From: Mesorhizobium sp. B2-3-12
GTDB taxonomy: Bacteria; Pseudomonadota; Alphaproteobacteria; Rhizobiales; Rhizobiaceae
Length of the DNA stretch: 64,000 nt
NCBI RefSeq assembly: GCF_006442205.1
Contig: NZ_VFVR01000003.1
Coordinates: 248,001-312,000, forward strand
Direction: 5' to 3'
Shown here piece by piece: positions 19,857 to 27,965 of the stretch (within the stretch, counting starts at the first letter, position 1; each line of letters begins with the position of its first letter). A program made the position numbers and the translations under genes. The notes beneath the pieces were generated by a model. That model did not search any database and was not told where the DNA came from. It worked only from the letters and a program-made list of their open reading frames with translations.

Positions 19857-20234
19857 TCAGGCGCGTCGCGTCAGGACGAAATTCTGGCCGGCCGAACTGG
19901 TGCAGTTGAGCTGGCTGGTCGACACCAGCAGGCAGTTGAAGCTGACGCCGGTCTGGCGGATCAGCGAGGTGCCGTTGATCTGCACCGAAGTGGCGCCGGT
20001 CATCGTGTAGCTGCCATCGGCCAGCTTCTGGCCGGTGTCGGTGGCGACGGTCGTGAACTTGCCGCCGTTGAAGGTCGACAGGCCGGTGCCCTTGGCATCG
20101 ATCCAGGAACCCTCGACACCTTTCGGCGTGGTTGCCATCGGCGGCTGGTCGGGACCGCTGGTGGTACAGGCAGCGAGCATCGAGACAACGGCGCCCGCCA
20201 CGCCCATAGAAAGAACTTTGCGCGCAATAGTCAT
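19857..20234 (-). CDS. omp10: Omp10-like outer-membrane lipoprotein
   Basis: 125 residues from ATG 20234. The signal peptide ends in the lipobox LAAC, so Cys24 or close to it should be lipidated. The mature part GVEGSWIDAKG, FNGGKF, KLADGSYT and QLNCTSSAG closely follows the pattern I remember for the Brucella lipoprotein Omp10, a minor surface-exposed outer-membrane antigen important for Brucella growth and virulence. Two cysteines near the C-terminus could form a disulfide. Function is otherwise unknown. It is a single gene with its own terminator. Confidence 0.85.
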   Translation of the reverse strand: MTIARKVLSMGVAGAVVSMLAACTTSGPDQPPMATTPKGVEGSWIDAKGTGLSTFNGGKFTTVATDTGQKLADGSYTMTGATSVQINGTSLIRQTGVSFNCLLVSTSQLNCTSSAGQNFVLTRRA

Positions 20235-20368
20235 ATGAAATCCTCTCCAAACGCGTCGGTCCAAAAATCGGGCCGATTTCTGGAAAGCGCGACGCGAACG
20301 TCCAAACTGCTGGGGTAGGCTTTATGCGTCCAACGGGACGCACATCGCCACTCCAGGCCGCATCCCTT

Positions 20369-20393
20369 CAATCGCCCGATTTCCGGGCGATTG
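20369..20393. terminator. Hairpin downstream of homospermidine synthase gene
   Basis: CAATCGCCCG and CGGGCGATTG form a perfect 10-base stem with the loop ATTTC, 30 bases after the hss stop. There is no T-tract on either strand, so it may protect the mRNA end or be a weak or Rho-assisted terminator. Confidence 0.45.
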
Positions 20394-20422
20394 CAAGGCA
20401 ATGGGGTAGGGTCCGCGCGATG

Positions 20423-21868
20423 CTATCGGACGAGGATGTTGCGGAATTGCCACGGGTCGCTGCGGTCGAGGTCCTCCGGGAAGAGGCCCGGGCGCCTATC
20501 GAGCGGGGTCCAGTCGGTATAGTAGCCCTTGACCGGTCCGAGATAGGGCGACTGCACCTCCAGGCAACGCTTGAAATCCATCTCGTCGGCCTCGACGATG
20601 CCTGCCGCCGGATTTTCCAGCGCCCAGACCATGCCGGCCAGAACCGCCGAGGTGACCTGCATGCCGGTGGCGTTCTGGTAGGGAGCGAGCTTGCGCGCCT
20701 CGGCGAGCGAAAGCTGCGAACCGTACCAGTAGGCATTCTTGTCGTGGCCGTAGAGCAGGACGCCGAGTTCGTCGACGCCGTCGACCAGCTCGTTCTCGTC
20801 GAGCACATGGTGCACCGGCTGCGGCTTGCCGGCGGCGCCGAACATCTCGTCCAGCGACAGCATCGCGTCGTTGCAGGGATGGTAGGCGTAGTGGCAGGTC
20901 GGGCGGTATTGAACCTTGCCCTTCTTGGAGCGCACGGTGAAGAAATCGGCGATCGAGATCGCCTCGTTGTGGGTCACCAGCAGGCCATACTGCGCGCCCG
21001 GGGTCGGACACCACGAGCGCACGCGCGTGTTGGCGCCGGGCTGTTCCAGATAGATCGCGGCCTTGGAGCCGTGCTTGTGTTTCTTGCCGTTCTTTGGCAT
21101 CCACTTCTCATGCGTGCCCCAGCCGAGTTCGGCCGGCTGCAAGCCTTCGGAGATGAAGCCCTCGACCGACCAGGTGTTCCAGAACACGTCCATCGGCTTG
21201 GGCTTCTTGGCGCGCTGGGTGTCGCGCTCGGCGATATGGATGCCCTTGACGCCGGCCTTCTTCATCAGCTTGGCCCAGCCCTCGCGATCTTCCTGCGCGG
21301 GCTCGGAGAACTCCATGCCAAGATCGGTGGCCAGATTGACCAGCGCCTGCTTGACGAACCATGACACCATGCCGGGGTTGGCGCCGCAGGTGGAGACGGC
21401 GGTGGCGCCGCCCGGCTTGTCATGCTTTTCCTTGATCAGCGCCTCGCGCAGCGCATAGTTGGTGCGGCTGGCATTGTCGGCCTTGGCGTCGAAATAGAAG
21501 CCAAGCCAGGGCTCGACGACGGTGTCGATGTAGAGCACGCCGAGCTTGCGGCAGAGCCGCATCAGGTCCACCGAGCCGGTATCGACCGACAGGTTGACGC
21601 AAAAGCCCTGGCCGCCGCCATTGGTCAGAAGCGGCGTCAAAAGCTTCTTGTAGTTCTTCTCGGTGACCGCTTCCTGAACGAAGGCTATGCCGCGCTCGTC
21701 GAGCAGCTTGCGGTCGGTATCGCGCGGGTCGAGGACCGTCATGCGCGACTGGTCGAACTTGAAATGGCGTTCGATGAGCGGCAGCGTTCCGCGTCCGATC
21801 GAGCCAAAGCCGATCATCACCACGGGGCCGGTGATCTCACCGTAAACGGGCCAGTTTTCATTCGCCAT
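20423..21868 (-). CDS. hss: Homospermidine synthase
   Basis: It makes sym-homospermidine from two putrescine molecules using NAD as a transient acceptor; homospermidine is the main polyamine of many rhizobia. 481 residues, the family size (about 470-480). The N-terminal Rossmann loop GFGSIGRGTLPLIERHF and blocks such as STCGANPGMVSWF and WCPTPGAQYGLLVTHNEA are typical. ATG 21868 is chosen because AAGGAG lies 11 bases upstream; an in-frame GTG at 21880 overlaps that site. Putrescine would come from the ornithine decarboxylase encoded at 47417 in this window. Confidence 0.95.
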   Translation of the reverse strand: MANENWPVYGEITGPVVMIGFGSIGRGTLPLIERHFKFDQSRMTVLDPRDTDRKLLDERGIAFVQEAVTEKNYKKLLTPLLTNGGGQGFCVNLSVDTGSVDLMRLCRKLGVLYIDTVVEPWLGFYFDAKADNASRTNYALREALIKEKHDKPGGATAVSTCGANPGMVSWFVKQALVNLATDLGMEFSEPAQEDREGWAKLMKKAGVKGIHIAERDTQRAKKPKPMDVFWNTWSVEGFISEGLQPAELGWGTHEKWMPKNGKKHKHGSKAAIYLEQPGANTRVRSWCPTPGAQYGLLVTHNEAISIADFFTVRSKKGKVQYRPTCHYAYHPCNDAMLSLDEMFGAAGKPQPVHHVLDENELVDGVDELGVLLYGHDKNAYWYGSQLSLAEARKLAPYQNATGMQVTSAVLAGMVWALENPAAGIVEADEMDFKRCLEVQSPYLGPVKGYYTDWTPLDRRPGLFPEDLDRSDPWQFRNILVR

Positions 21869-21978
21869 TTTATCGAGCACTCCTTCAACTACAGCAGAAA
21901 GCCAGGCATTTTCGCCCGACGGCCATGCGCTACATCACAGATCAATGTCACAAACCAGTGAAAAGCGCCAACTGGAGG

Positions 21979-22908
21979 CTAGCCACCCTTGGCCATGTGG
22001 TTAAGGACCGACACCAGCCGGTCGCGGTCCGATGTCAGGCCCTTATAGTCGAGCTGGTCGAGATCGAGCGCTTCGAGCTGGGCGGCAAAGGAGATTGCGA
22101 GGCTCGCCCGGTCCGGATGCCGCGCCAGTACGGCGAGCGGGTCGAGATGGATGCGGATGGTGAACAGGATGTCGCGCGAGGCCGGCAGTTTGCGCAGCGT
22201 TTGGCGCTCGACACGGATGAAGGCGTGCGCCTTGACGTCGCCGTCGGGGAAACGCGTCGGCCGGTTGGTGGCACGGTCGATGCGCTCGACATTGGACAAG
22301 GGATGGTAGAGCGCATTGTCGGCCTGGATCGACCAGTTGAAGCGCTCGACCGCCTGGCCCTGCAGGCCGTCGAACATGCGGTTGATGAGATCGGCCGGCC
22401 TGCTGCCCGGCCCAAAACCCGGCACCGGCTCGTGGATCCGCTGCAGCGGCTTGCCGAATTTTTCGGTGAGCGACCAGGACGAGGGAAAGCACAGCGAGCC
22501 GGCGGCCAGACGCCAGCCGTCTTCGCCCCGGCGCATGAGGATCAAATCTTCCTGGACCAGCAGCGAAGCCGCGACCAGGGGTGCGCCGGCAAGGCTGGAG
22601 GGGATCGGGGGATGGTCCGTCGCGCCAACGACAGCAACGCCCGCATCGACGCGCCGGTGCGTGCCGGGAAATCGTTCCGGCAGGTGGGCGCCAAGCAATT
22701 CGAGCACCTCCTGCTGGGCGCCCCGCGTGCCGTCCTCCTCGACGAAGACCTGCTCGGGAATTTCGGCATAGAGCCGGCGCTTCTCGGCGAGATAGGGCAG
22801 CAGGTGACCGTCGACCTCGATCCAGTGCGCGGGGTCGAGCGGCTTCAGCCCGATGGTGAAGAGTTTCGACGAACCGTCATAGGGAGTGTGGGCGGGTAGG
22901 GGTGTCAT
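21979..22908 (-). CDS. Heme-dependent oxidative N-demethylase-like protein (DUF3445)
   Basis: 309 residues, matching the DUF3445 family in length and in blocks such as LFTIGLKPLDPAHWIEVD, SLCFPSSWSLTEKFGKPL, HEPVPGF and NWSIQADNALYHP. A characterised family member is a heme enzyme that demethylates dimethylamine. The substrate here is unknown. It starts at ATG 22908, only 19 bases after the end of the pabC-like gene on the same strand, so it may be cotranscribed with pabB-pabC. A link to C1/folate metabolism is an inference from that position. Confidence 0.82.
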   Translation of the reverse strand: MTPLPAHTPYDGSSKLFTIGLKPLDPAHWIEVDGHLLPYLAEKRRLYAEIPEQVFVEEDGTRGAQQEVLELLGAHLPERFPGTHRRVDAGVAVVGATDHPPIPSSLAGAPLVAASLLVQEDLILMRRGEDGWRLAAGSLCFPSSWSLTEKFGKPLQRIHEPVPGFGPGSRPADLINRMFDGLQGQAVERFNWSIQADNALYHPLSNVERIDRATNRPTRFPDGDVKAHAFIRVERQTLRKLPASRDILFTIRIHLDPLAVLARHPDRASLAISFAAQLEALDLDQLDYKGLTSDRDRLVSVLNHMAKGG

Positions 22909-22927
22909 GCCTCAGATCAGTTTGGCT

Positions 22928-23590
22928 TCAGATTAGTTTGGCCGGGATCAGCCCGCGCAGCGAATTGCCGACGAACAGCGCCTTGGCGGATTTCAGGTCA
23001 TCCAAGCTGTAGATCGCTTCACCGGCGCGGCCTTCATCCAGAAGCGCGGCGCGCAATACACCAGGCAAGAGGCCGCAATCGAGCCGCGGCGTCGCCAGCA
23101 TGCCGTCGCCGAAATCGGCGAAGACGTTTGTGATCGTGCCTTCGCAGATATCGCCGCGTTCATTGGCCAGCAGCACTTCATCCGCCTGGGTGACGAGATA
23201 TTCGGAGCGGGCATGGGTGTAGAGCTGCCGCCGGCTGGTCTTGTGGCGCAGCAGCATGTTGCTCGAATCGAGCCTCGTGCGTGCCAGCCGCAGCGTCCAC
23301 ACCTTGTCGGCAGCAAGCGGTTCATAGGGTTGCGCCGAGGCGTTCGCCTCGCCATTGCGCGACAGAGCGAGCCGCGTGCGCATGGCGGTGGATGATCGAT
23401 CCACGGCGCCGCTCAGCGCTTCGCCGACCTTTTGCGGGTCATGGCTGAAGCCCAGTTCCACCGCCGAGCCATAAAGGCGCGCAAGATGGCGGTCGAGGCG
23501 CAGGAAACCCGAGGCGGGTTCCCAGCGCATGGTCTCGATCAGCTCGAAATCGGCGACGTCCCGGTCGCGAAGCGGGCTTTGAGCAGACAC
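22928..23590 (-). CDS. pabC: Aminodeoxychorismate lyase-like class IV aminotransferase
   Basis: It should release pyruvate from aminodeoxychorismate to give p-aminobenzoate for folate. About 220 residues from GTG 23590; GAGGAGGAG lies eight bases upstream, inside pabB, so the two genes overlap by 52 bases in different frames. Fold-type IV features: LRLDRHLARL, the PLP-binding Lys in RHKTSRRQLY, LLANERGDICEGTITNVF and GLLPGVLR. The open frame continues far upstream but there it is the shadow of pabB. The overlap suggests translational coupling. Confidence 0.85.
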   Translation of the reverse strand: MSAQSPLRDRDVADFELIETMRWEPASGFLRLDRHLARLYGSAVELGFSHDPQKVGEALSGAVDRSSTAMRTRLALSRNGEANASAQPYEPLAADKVWTLRLARTRLDSSNMLLRHKTSRRQLYTHARSEYLVTQADEVLLANERGDICEGTITNVFADFGDGMLATPRLDCGLLPGVLRAALLDEGRAGEAIYSLDDLKSAKALFVGNSLRGLIPAKLI

Positions 23591-24681
23591 TCCTGATACT
23601 CCTCCTCGGCAACCGAATCGAAGACGATGCCGCCGCCGACATTGTAGACGGCCTCGCCGCTGGCAAAGAGCGAGATGGTCCGGATCGCCACCGAAAAGCG
23701 CATCGTGCCGCCGGGTGCGATCCAGCCGATGGCGCCGCAATAGACGTCGCGCGGCGTGCCCTCCAGCTCGTGCAGGATTTCCATGGCGCGGATCTTCGGC
23801 GCGCCGGTGATCGAGCCGCAGGGAAACAGCGCCGCGAAGATCTGGCGTATGCCGAGGCCGGGCAGCAACCTGGCCCTGACGTCGCTCACCATCTGGTGGA
23901 CGGTCGGGTAGGACTCGATGCGGAACAGTTCCGGCACCTCCAACGTGCCGACCTCGCTGATCAGCGATATGTCGTTGCGCAGCAGGTCGACGATCATCCG
24001 GTTCTCGGCCTGGTTCTTTTCGTCGTTGCGCAGGAAATTCTTCTGCCGCTCGTCCTCGTCCCTTGTCACGCCGCGCGGTGCGGTGCCTTTCATCGGATGT
24101 GTCTCGATCATCCCCGCGGCATTGATCTCGAAGAACAATTCGGGCGAGCGCGACAGGACGATTGGGTCGCCGAGCGCGACCAGCGCGCCATATTTCACCG
24201 GCTGGCGTTCGGTCAGCGCGTCGAAGGCGGCGAGCGGATCGCCAGACCATTGCGCGTGCACCGGAAAGGTGAGGTTGCCCTGGTAGCAATCGCCTTGCCT
24301 GATGTGCCGATGCAGCCGCGAGAACCGCTTCTCGTAATCCTCGAACGACCATGTCGCCCTGGCGTCGAAGATCGGACCGTTGGTCGGCGGGCCGCGTGGC
24401 GGCACCGCCTCTTCGTCGGGGGCATCGAAGACCCCGAGGCAGACCAGCGGAGCTCGGCGCCGGCCCGGCAGCAAGGGAACGAGTTTCGGTTCGAGCAGGT
24501 AACCGGCCTCGTAGGAGAAATAGCCGGCCAGCCATTTGCCGGCGTCGTGCGCGGCCTGCGCCGCTTGCAACGCCGCCTGGAAGTCCTTGGCCTCATGCGC
24601 GACGATGAGATCGGCCGGCCGCTCGAAAACGAGCTGGCGCGCGCTTTCGTCGTTGCGGAAAATTGCGGCGGGCAAGGACAT
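23539..24681 (-). CDS. pabB: Aminodeoxychorismate synthase component I
   Basis: It converts chorismate to aminodeoxychorismate with ammonia from a glutaminase partner (PabA, not in this window). 380 residues from ATG 24681; a TTG eight codons earlier is possible, and neither has a clear ribosome site. The chorismate-binding domain covers about 110-375, with ENRMIVDLLRNDIS, GSITGAPKIRAMEIL and the GGGIVFDS region. The N-terminal part is short, as in alphaproteobacterial PabB. It overlaps pabC by 52 bases. Confidence 0.9.
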   Translation of the reverse strand: MSLPAAIFRNDESARQLVFERPADLIVAHEAKDFQAALQAAQAAHDAGKWLAGYFSYEAGYLLEPKLVPLLPGRRRAPLVCLGVFDAPDEEAVPPRGPPTNGPIFDARATWSFEDYEKRFSRLHRHIRQGDCYQGNLTFPVHAQWSGDPLAAFDALTERQPVKYGALVALGDPIVLSRSPELFFEINAAGMIETHPMKGTAPRGVTRDEDERQKNFLRNDEKNQAENRMIVDLLRNDISLISEVGTLEVPELFRIESYPTVHQMVSDVRARLLPGLGIRQIFAALFPCGSITGAPKIRAMEILHELEGTPRDVYCGAIGWIAPGGTMRFSVAIRTISLFASGEAVYNVGGGIVFDSVAEEEYQECLLKARFATGTSPISS

Positions 24682-24791
24682 GGGAACCGGGATCGATGAA
24701 GCCAACGATCGCTCTATATGGGGGGCCGGGCCTGTGCAATCGAGGGAACGGCACCCTGTCCCTCAAAGCCGACTTCTGGCCTGACGCTGAA

Positions 24792-24829
24792 ACAAAACCG
24801 GCGGCGCCCTGGAGCGCCGCCGGTTTTGT
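24792..24829 (-). terminator. Strong intrinsic terminator after the helix-hairpin-helix gene
   Basis: Arms at 24792-24807 and 24814-24829 are perfectly complementary over 16 bases around a 6-base loop, with a GC-rich core and AAAA/TTTT shoulders. This lets it terminate on both strands. It lies 13 bases after the stop codon of the gene at 24843 and separates it from pabB. Confidence 0.92.
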
Positions 24830-24842
24830 CCTGGCTTGTCGC

Positions 24843-25562
24843 TCAGGTGTTGCTTGCGGTTCCTGCGGTCGGAAACTGCTTGGCGAATTCGGCCTCGTTG
24901 CCGGCGGCGAGCAGCCTGGCCTGCTCGATCCAACGTTCGCGCGCGATGCGGCCGTCGAAGTTCATCACGTCCTCGATCCGCTTGATGTCGGCAGCGGTCC
25001 AGGCGGCGATCTGGGCGAAGCTGGTAACGCCTTGCGCCTTGAGCAGCTTCTCGTTGACCGGGCCGATGCCGATCAGCCGGCGCAGATTGTCGGGCTTGCC
25101 CGACGCCGGCTTGGCAGCAGCCGGGGCAGCCTTCTTGGCGGCGGGCGCTGCCTTGGGCGCGGCCGAGGTCTTCGCCGGAGATTTGGCCGCCGCGGGTTTC
25201 GGCGCCGCCTTGGCCGGGGCGGCCTTCGCGGCGGCCGGCTTGGCTGCGGCCGGAGCGGATTTGGCTACGGCAGGCGTGGACATCAGGGCTGCCGGCGGCT
25301 GAGTTGACGCCTTTGCCGCGCCGGCGCCAGTCGAGGCCTGCGCCTCGCGCAACTGACGCTCGAGGTCGGAGCGGGTCTTGCCGCATGCATTGAGTTCGCC
25401 GGTCAGGCGATCGCTGTCGGCGCGCAGCTTGTCGCGCTCGCCGCGGGTGCGGTCGAGGTCGCCGCGCAGGCTGTCGAGCTCACCGCGCAGACGCCCCCAG
25501 ATGAACCAGCCGACCAACACGCCTACCAGGAACGCCAGGATCACGTAGAAAAAAGTGCCCAT
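24843..25562 (-). CDS. Membrane-anchored helix-hairpin-helix protein with Ala/Lys/Pro linker
   Basis: 239 residues in three parts. One N-terminal membrane helix (about 4-23, FFYVILAFLVGVLVGWFIW) is followed by a charged coiled-coil (about 24-72). An alanine/lysine/proline repeat region (about 78-155, units such as PAAAKAAPAK) resembles bacterial histone-like tails. A helix-hairpin-helix domain (about 157-225, NLRRLIGIGPVNEKLLKAQGV) follows. The domain occurs in rhizobial proteins of unknown role, some attached to ribosomal protein L21. The basic linker and HhH suggest nucleic-acid contact at the inner membrane; that is inference. Confidence 0.75.
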   Translation of the reverse strand: MGTFFYVILAFLVGVLVGWFIWGRLRGELDSLRGDLDRTRGERDKLRADSDRLTGELNACGKTRSDLERQLREAQASTGAGAAKASTQPPAALMSTPAVAKSAPAAAKPAAAKAAPAKAAPKPAAAKSPAKTSAAPKAAPAAKKAAPAAAKPASGKPDNLRRLIGIGPVNEKLLKAQGVTSFAQIAAWTAADIKRIEDVMNFDGRIARERWIEQARLLAAGNEAEFAKQFPTAGTASNT

Positions 25563-25919
25563 TGTCTCTCTCCAGTCAGATCCGTCTGCCGTGGGTCATG
25601 ACCTTCGGCGCGGGACTACTCGATGATGGTTCCGCTGATACACGGAACAGCCGGCTTCGGTTCGAGCTGTCGGCGATCGGCTTTCCAGCCCATGGTCAAC
25701 GGTCGTTGTCGCGTTCGCCCGAGCGCACGGCTGGCTGAGATTTCCCTCGCCGATCCGCATGCGCTCCGGCTGAGCTTGGAGCGAAGGCTATCATAGAGCT
25801 TGCGGAAAGCTATCGGAAAACGTCCCGCGGAGAGTTCTTCAAGAACAAATATTTAGGGCAAGAATAGCCAAGCCAGACATGCATCCCGGCTAAACTGTTC
25901 TTGCCGGGCGAGAGACGTC
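25563..25919. other. Intergenic region, 357 bases
   Basis: No gene is supported between pepF (ends at 25920) and the HhH gene, both on the minus strand. It must hold the HhH promoter. The only clear structure is the small palindrome GTTCTT-C-AAGAAC at 25834-25846, with an A/T-rich patch beside it (25844-25870). No terminator for pepF with a T-tract was found. Confidence 0.4.
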
Positions 25920-27758
25920 TCAACCGTCGAGCGTTTCCAGTTCGTCGATCAGGCCGCTGATCACGCCGAGCCCGATCTGCCAGAAGGCGGGGTCGGTGGC
26001 GTCGAGACCGAAAGGCGCCAGAAGCTGCGAATGATGCTTGGTGCCGCCGGCACGCAGCATCTCGAAATATTTGTCCTGAAAGCCGCGCTCGGCATTCTGG
26101 TAGACCGCATAGAGCGAGTTCACCAGGCAGTCGCCGAACGCATAGGCATAGACGTAGAAGGGCGAGTGGATGAAATGGGGGATGTAGGTCCAGAACGCCT
26201 CGTAGCCTTCGCGCAGCTTGATCGCCGGCCCCAGGCTTTCGGCTTGAACCTCCAGCCAGAACTCACCGAGCCTGTCGGATGTCAATTCGCCGTTGCGGCG
26301 CTCGGCATGCACCTTGCGCTCGAATTCATAAAAGGCGATCTGGCGCACCACCGTGTTGATCATGTCCTCGACCTTCTGGGCGAGCATGGCCTTGCGCTCG
26401 CGCCGGTCGGTGGTCCGCTCGAGCAGCGAGCGGAAGGTCAGCATCTCACCGAAGACGGATGCCGTCTCCGCCAGCGTCAGCGGCGTCGAGGCCATCAGCG
26501 CGCCCTGGCCGGCGGCCAGCACCTGATGCACGCCGTGGCCGAGTTCATGCGCCAGCGTCATCACGTCGCGCGGCTTGCCCATGTAGTTGAGCAGCACATA
26601 GGGGTGGGCCGACGGCACGGTCGGGTGGGCAAAGGCGCCAGGCGACTTGCCCGGACGCACCGGCGCGTCGATCCAGTTGCGGTCGAAGAAGGTGCGCGCG
26701 ATCTCGGCCATCTCGGGCGAGAAGCGGTGATAGGCCGACAGCACCGTGTTCCTGGCCTCGTCCCAGCCGATCACCGCCTGCGGCGTCTCCGGCAGCGGCG
26801 CGTTGCGGTCCCAGTGGTTCATCACCTCCATGCCGAGCCAGCGCGCCTTCATGGCGTAGTAGCGGTGCGACAGGCGCGGATAGGCGTCGCGCACGGCGGT
26901 GGCGAGGGCATCGACCACGCCGCGCTCGACGCGGTTGGCGAGATGGCGTGAATCGGCGATGTCCTCGAAGCCGCGCCAGCGGTCGGAAATTTCCTTGTCC
27001 TTGGCCAGCGTGTTGGTGATCAGCGTGAAGGTGCGCAGGTTCTTGCGGAAGGTGGTGGCCAGCGCCTCGGAGGCGCGCCGGCGGACCTCGCCGTCGGCAT
27101 CCTGCAGGCGGTTGAGAGCCGGCTCCAGGGTCAGCTCCTCGCCGTCGATATCGAAGCGAAGATCGGTCATCGTCTCGTCGAACAGGCGATTCCAGGCGCC
27201 GCGTCCGGTGATCGATTTCTCGTGGAAAAGCTGCTCGACGCGATCCTCGAGCTGATAGGGCTTGTCCATGCGCAGATCGAGCACCCACGGGCGGTAATGC
27301 CCAAAGGCGGGGTCGCTGGCCAGCGCGCCTTCGATCGCCGCGTCGTCGATCAGGTTCAGTTCGAGCGCGAAGAACAGCAGGTGCGCGCTGGCGTCGGTCA
27401 TCTTCTCCTGGATGTCGCCATAGAGCTTGGCGCGCTTCGGATCGGCGGTGTTGCCGGCATAGACGAGGCCGGCATAGGAGACGATGCGGCCGATCAGTTC
27501 CTCGAGCGCTTCGTAGGCGCCAAGGGCCTCGCCAAGCCGGCCGGCGGCGCCGCGCCCGGCCTCGGCTGCGAGCGTGCCCTTCCAGCGGGCCTCGAACGCG
27601 ACGGCGTCGGCCGCTGCTTTGGCAATGTCGCGCTTCAGTTCCGGCGCGTCCATACCGGCATAGAGATCGGCGAGGTTCCATTCCGGCAGATCGCCAAGCC
27701 CGGCCGCGCCCTGACCGGACACTGGCGCCGCAATCCGCCGATCAAACATCATGCGCAT
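25920..27758 (-). CDS. pepF: Oligoendopeptidase F, M3 family zinc peptidase
   Basis: A cytoplasmic zinc metallopeptidase that degrades oligopeptides. 612 residues, the usual PepF size. An N-terminal helical region (about 30-190) precedes the M3 catalytic domain with the zinc motif HELGH in LAHELGHGVHQVLA (about residue 400); the third ligand is in the following helix (ETASVFGEML). ATG 27758 has GAAGG seven bases upstream. It is divergent from the sigma-54 response regulator gene, with about 200 bases between the two starts. Confidence 0.93.
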   Translation of the reverse strand: MRMMFDRRIAAPVSGQGAAGLGDLPEWNLADLYAGMDAPELKRDIAKAAADAVAFEARWKGTLAAEAGRGAAGRLGEALGAYEALEELIGRIVSYAGLVYAGNTADPKRAKLYGDIQEKMTDASAHLLFFALELNLIDDAAIEGALASDPAFGHYRPWVLDLRMDKPYQLEDRVEQLFHEKSITGRGAWNRLFDETMTDLRFDIDGEELTLEPALNRLQDADGEVRRRASEALATTFRKNLRTFTLITNTLAKDKEISDRWRGFEDIADSRHLANRVERGVVDALATAVRDAYPRLSHRYYAMKARWLGMEVMNHWDRNAPLPETPQAVIGWDEARNTVLSAYHRFSPEMAEIARTFFDRNWIDAPVRPGKSPGAFAHPTVPSAHPYVLLNYMGKPRDVMTLAHELGHGVHQVLAAGQGALMASTPLTLAETASVFGEMLTFRSLLERTTDRRERKAMLAQKVEDMINTVVRQIAFYEFERKVHAERRNGELTSDRLGEFWLEVQAESLGPAIKLREGYEAFWTYIPHFIHSPFYVYAYAFGDCLVNSLYAVYQNAERGFQDKYFEMLRAGGTKHHSQLLAPFGLDATDPAFWQIGLGVISGLIDELETLDG

Positions 27759-27965
27759 AGAGATACCTTCTTTGAACCAACTGGCCTTCTTTGAACTGGC
27801 CGGCGTTGAAGCCCGTGGCCAGAATCAGGGGAGCCAGACTCAACGAGGATGGAAAAGCCGGTCAAATCCTAAGGAATTCGTTCACCGGGTTTTTTGAAAC
27901 CTTATTTAGAACCCTGTGCCAAGATGATCCATGGGGAATTCGGGCGCGGGCAGACCAAGACAGTC

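Noticed and set aside
22928..24535. 535-codon minus-strand frame read as one long protein
   Set aside because: Only the part from GTG 23590 is the pabC-like gene; the upstream part is out of frame with pabB, which is the real gene there.
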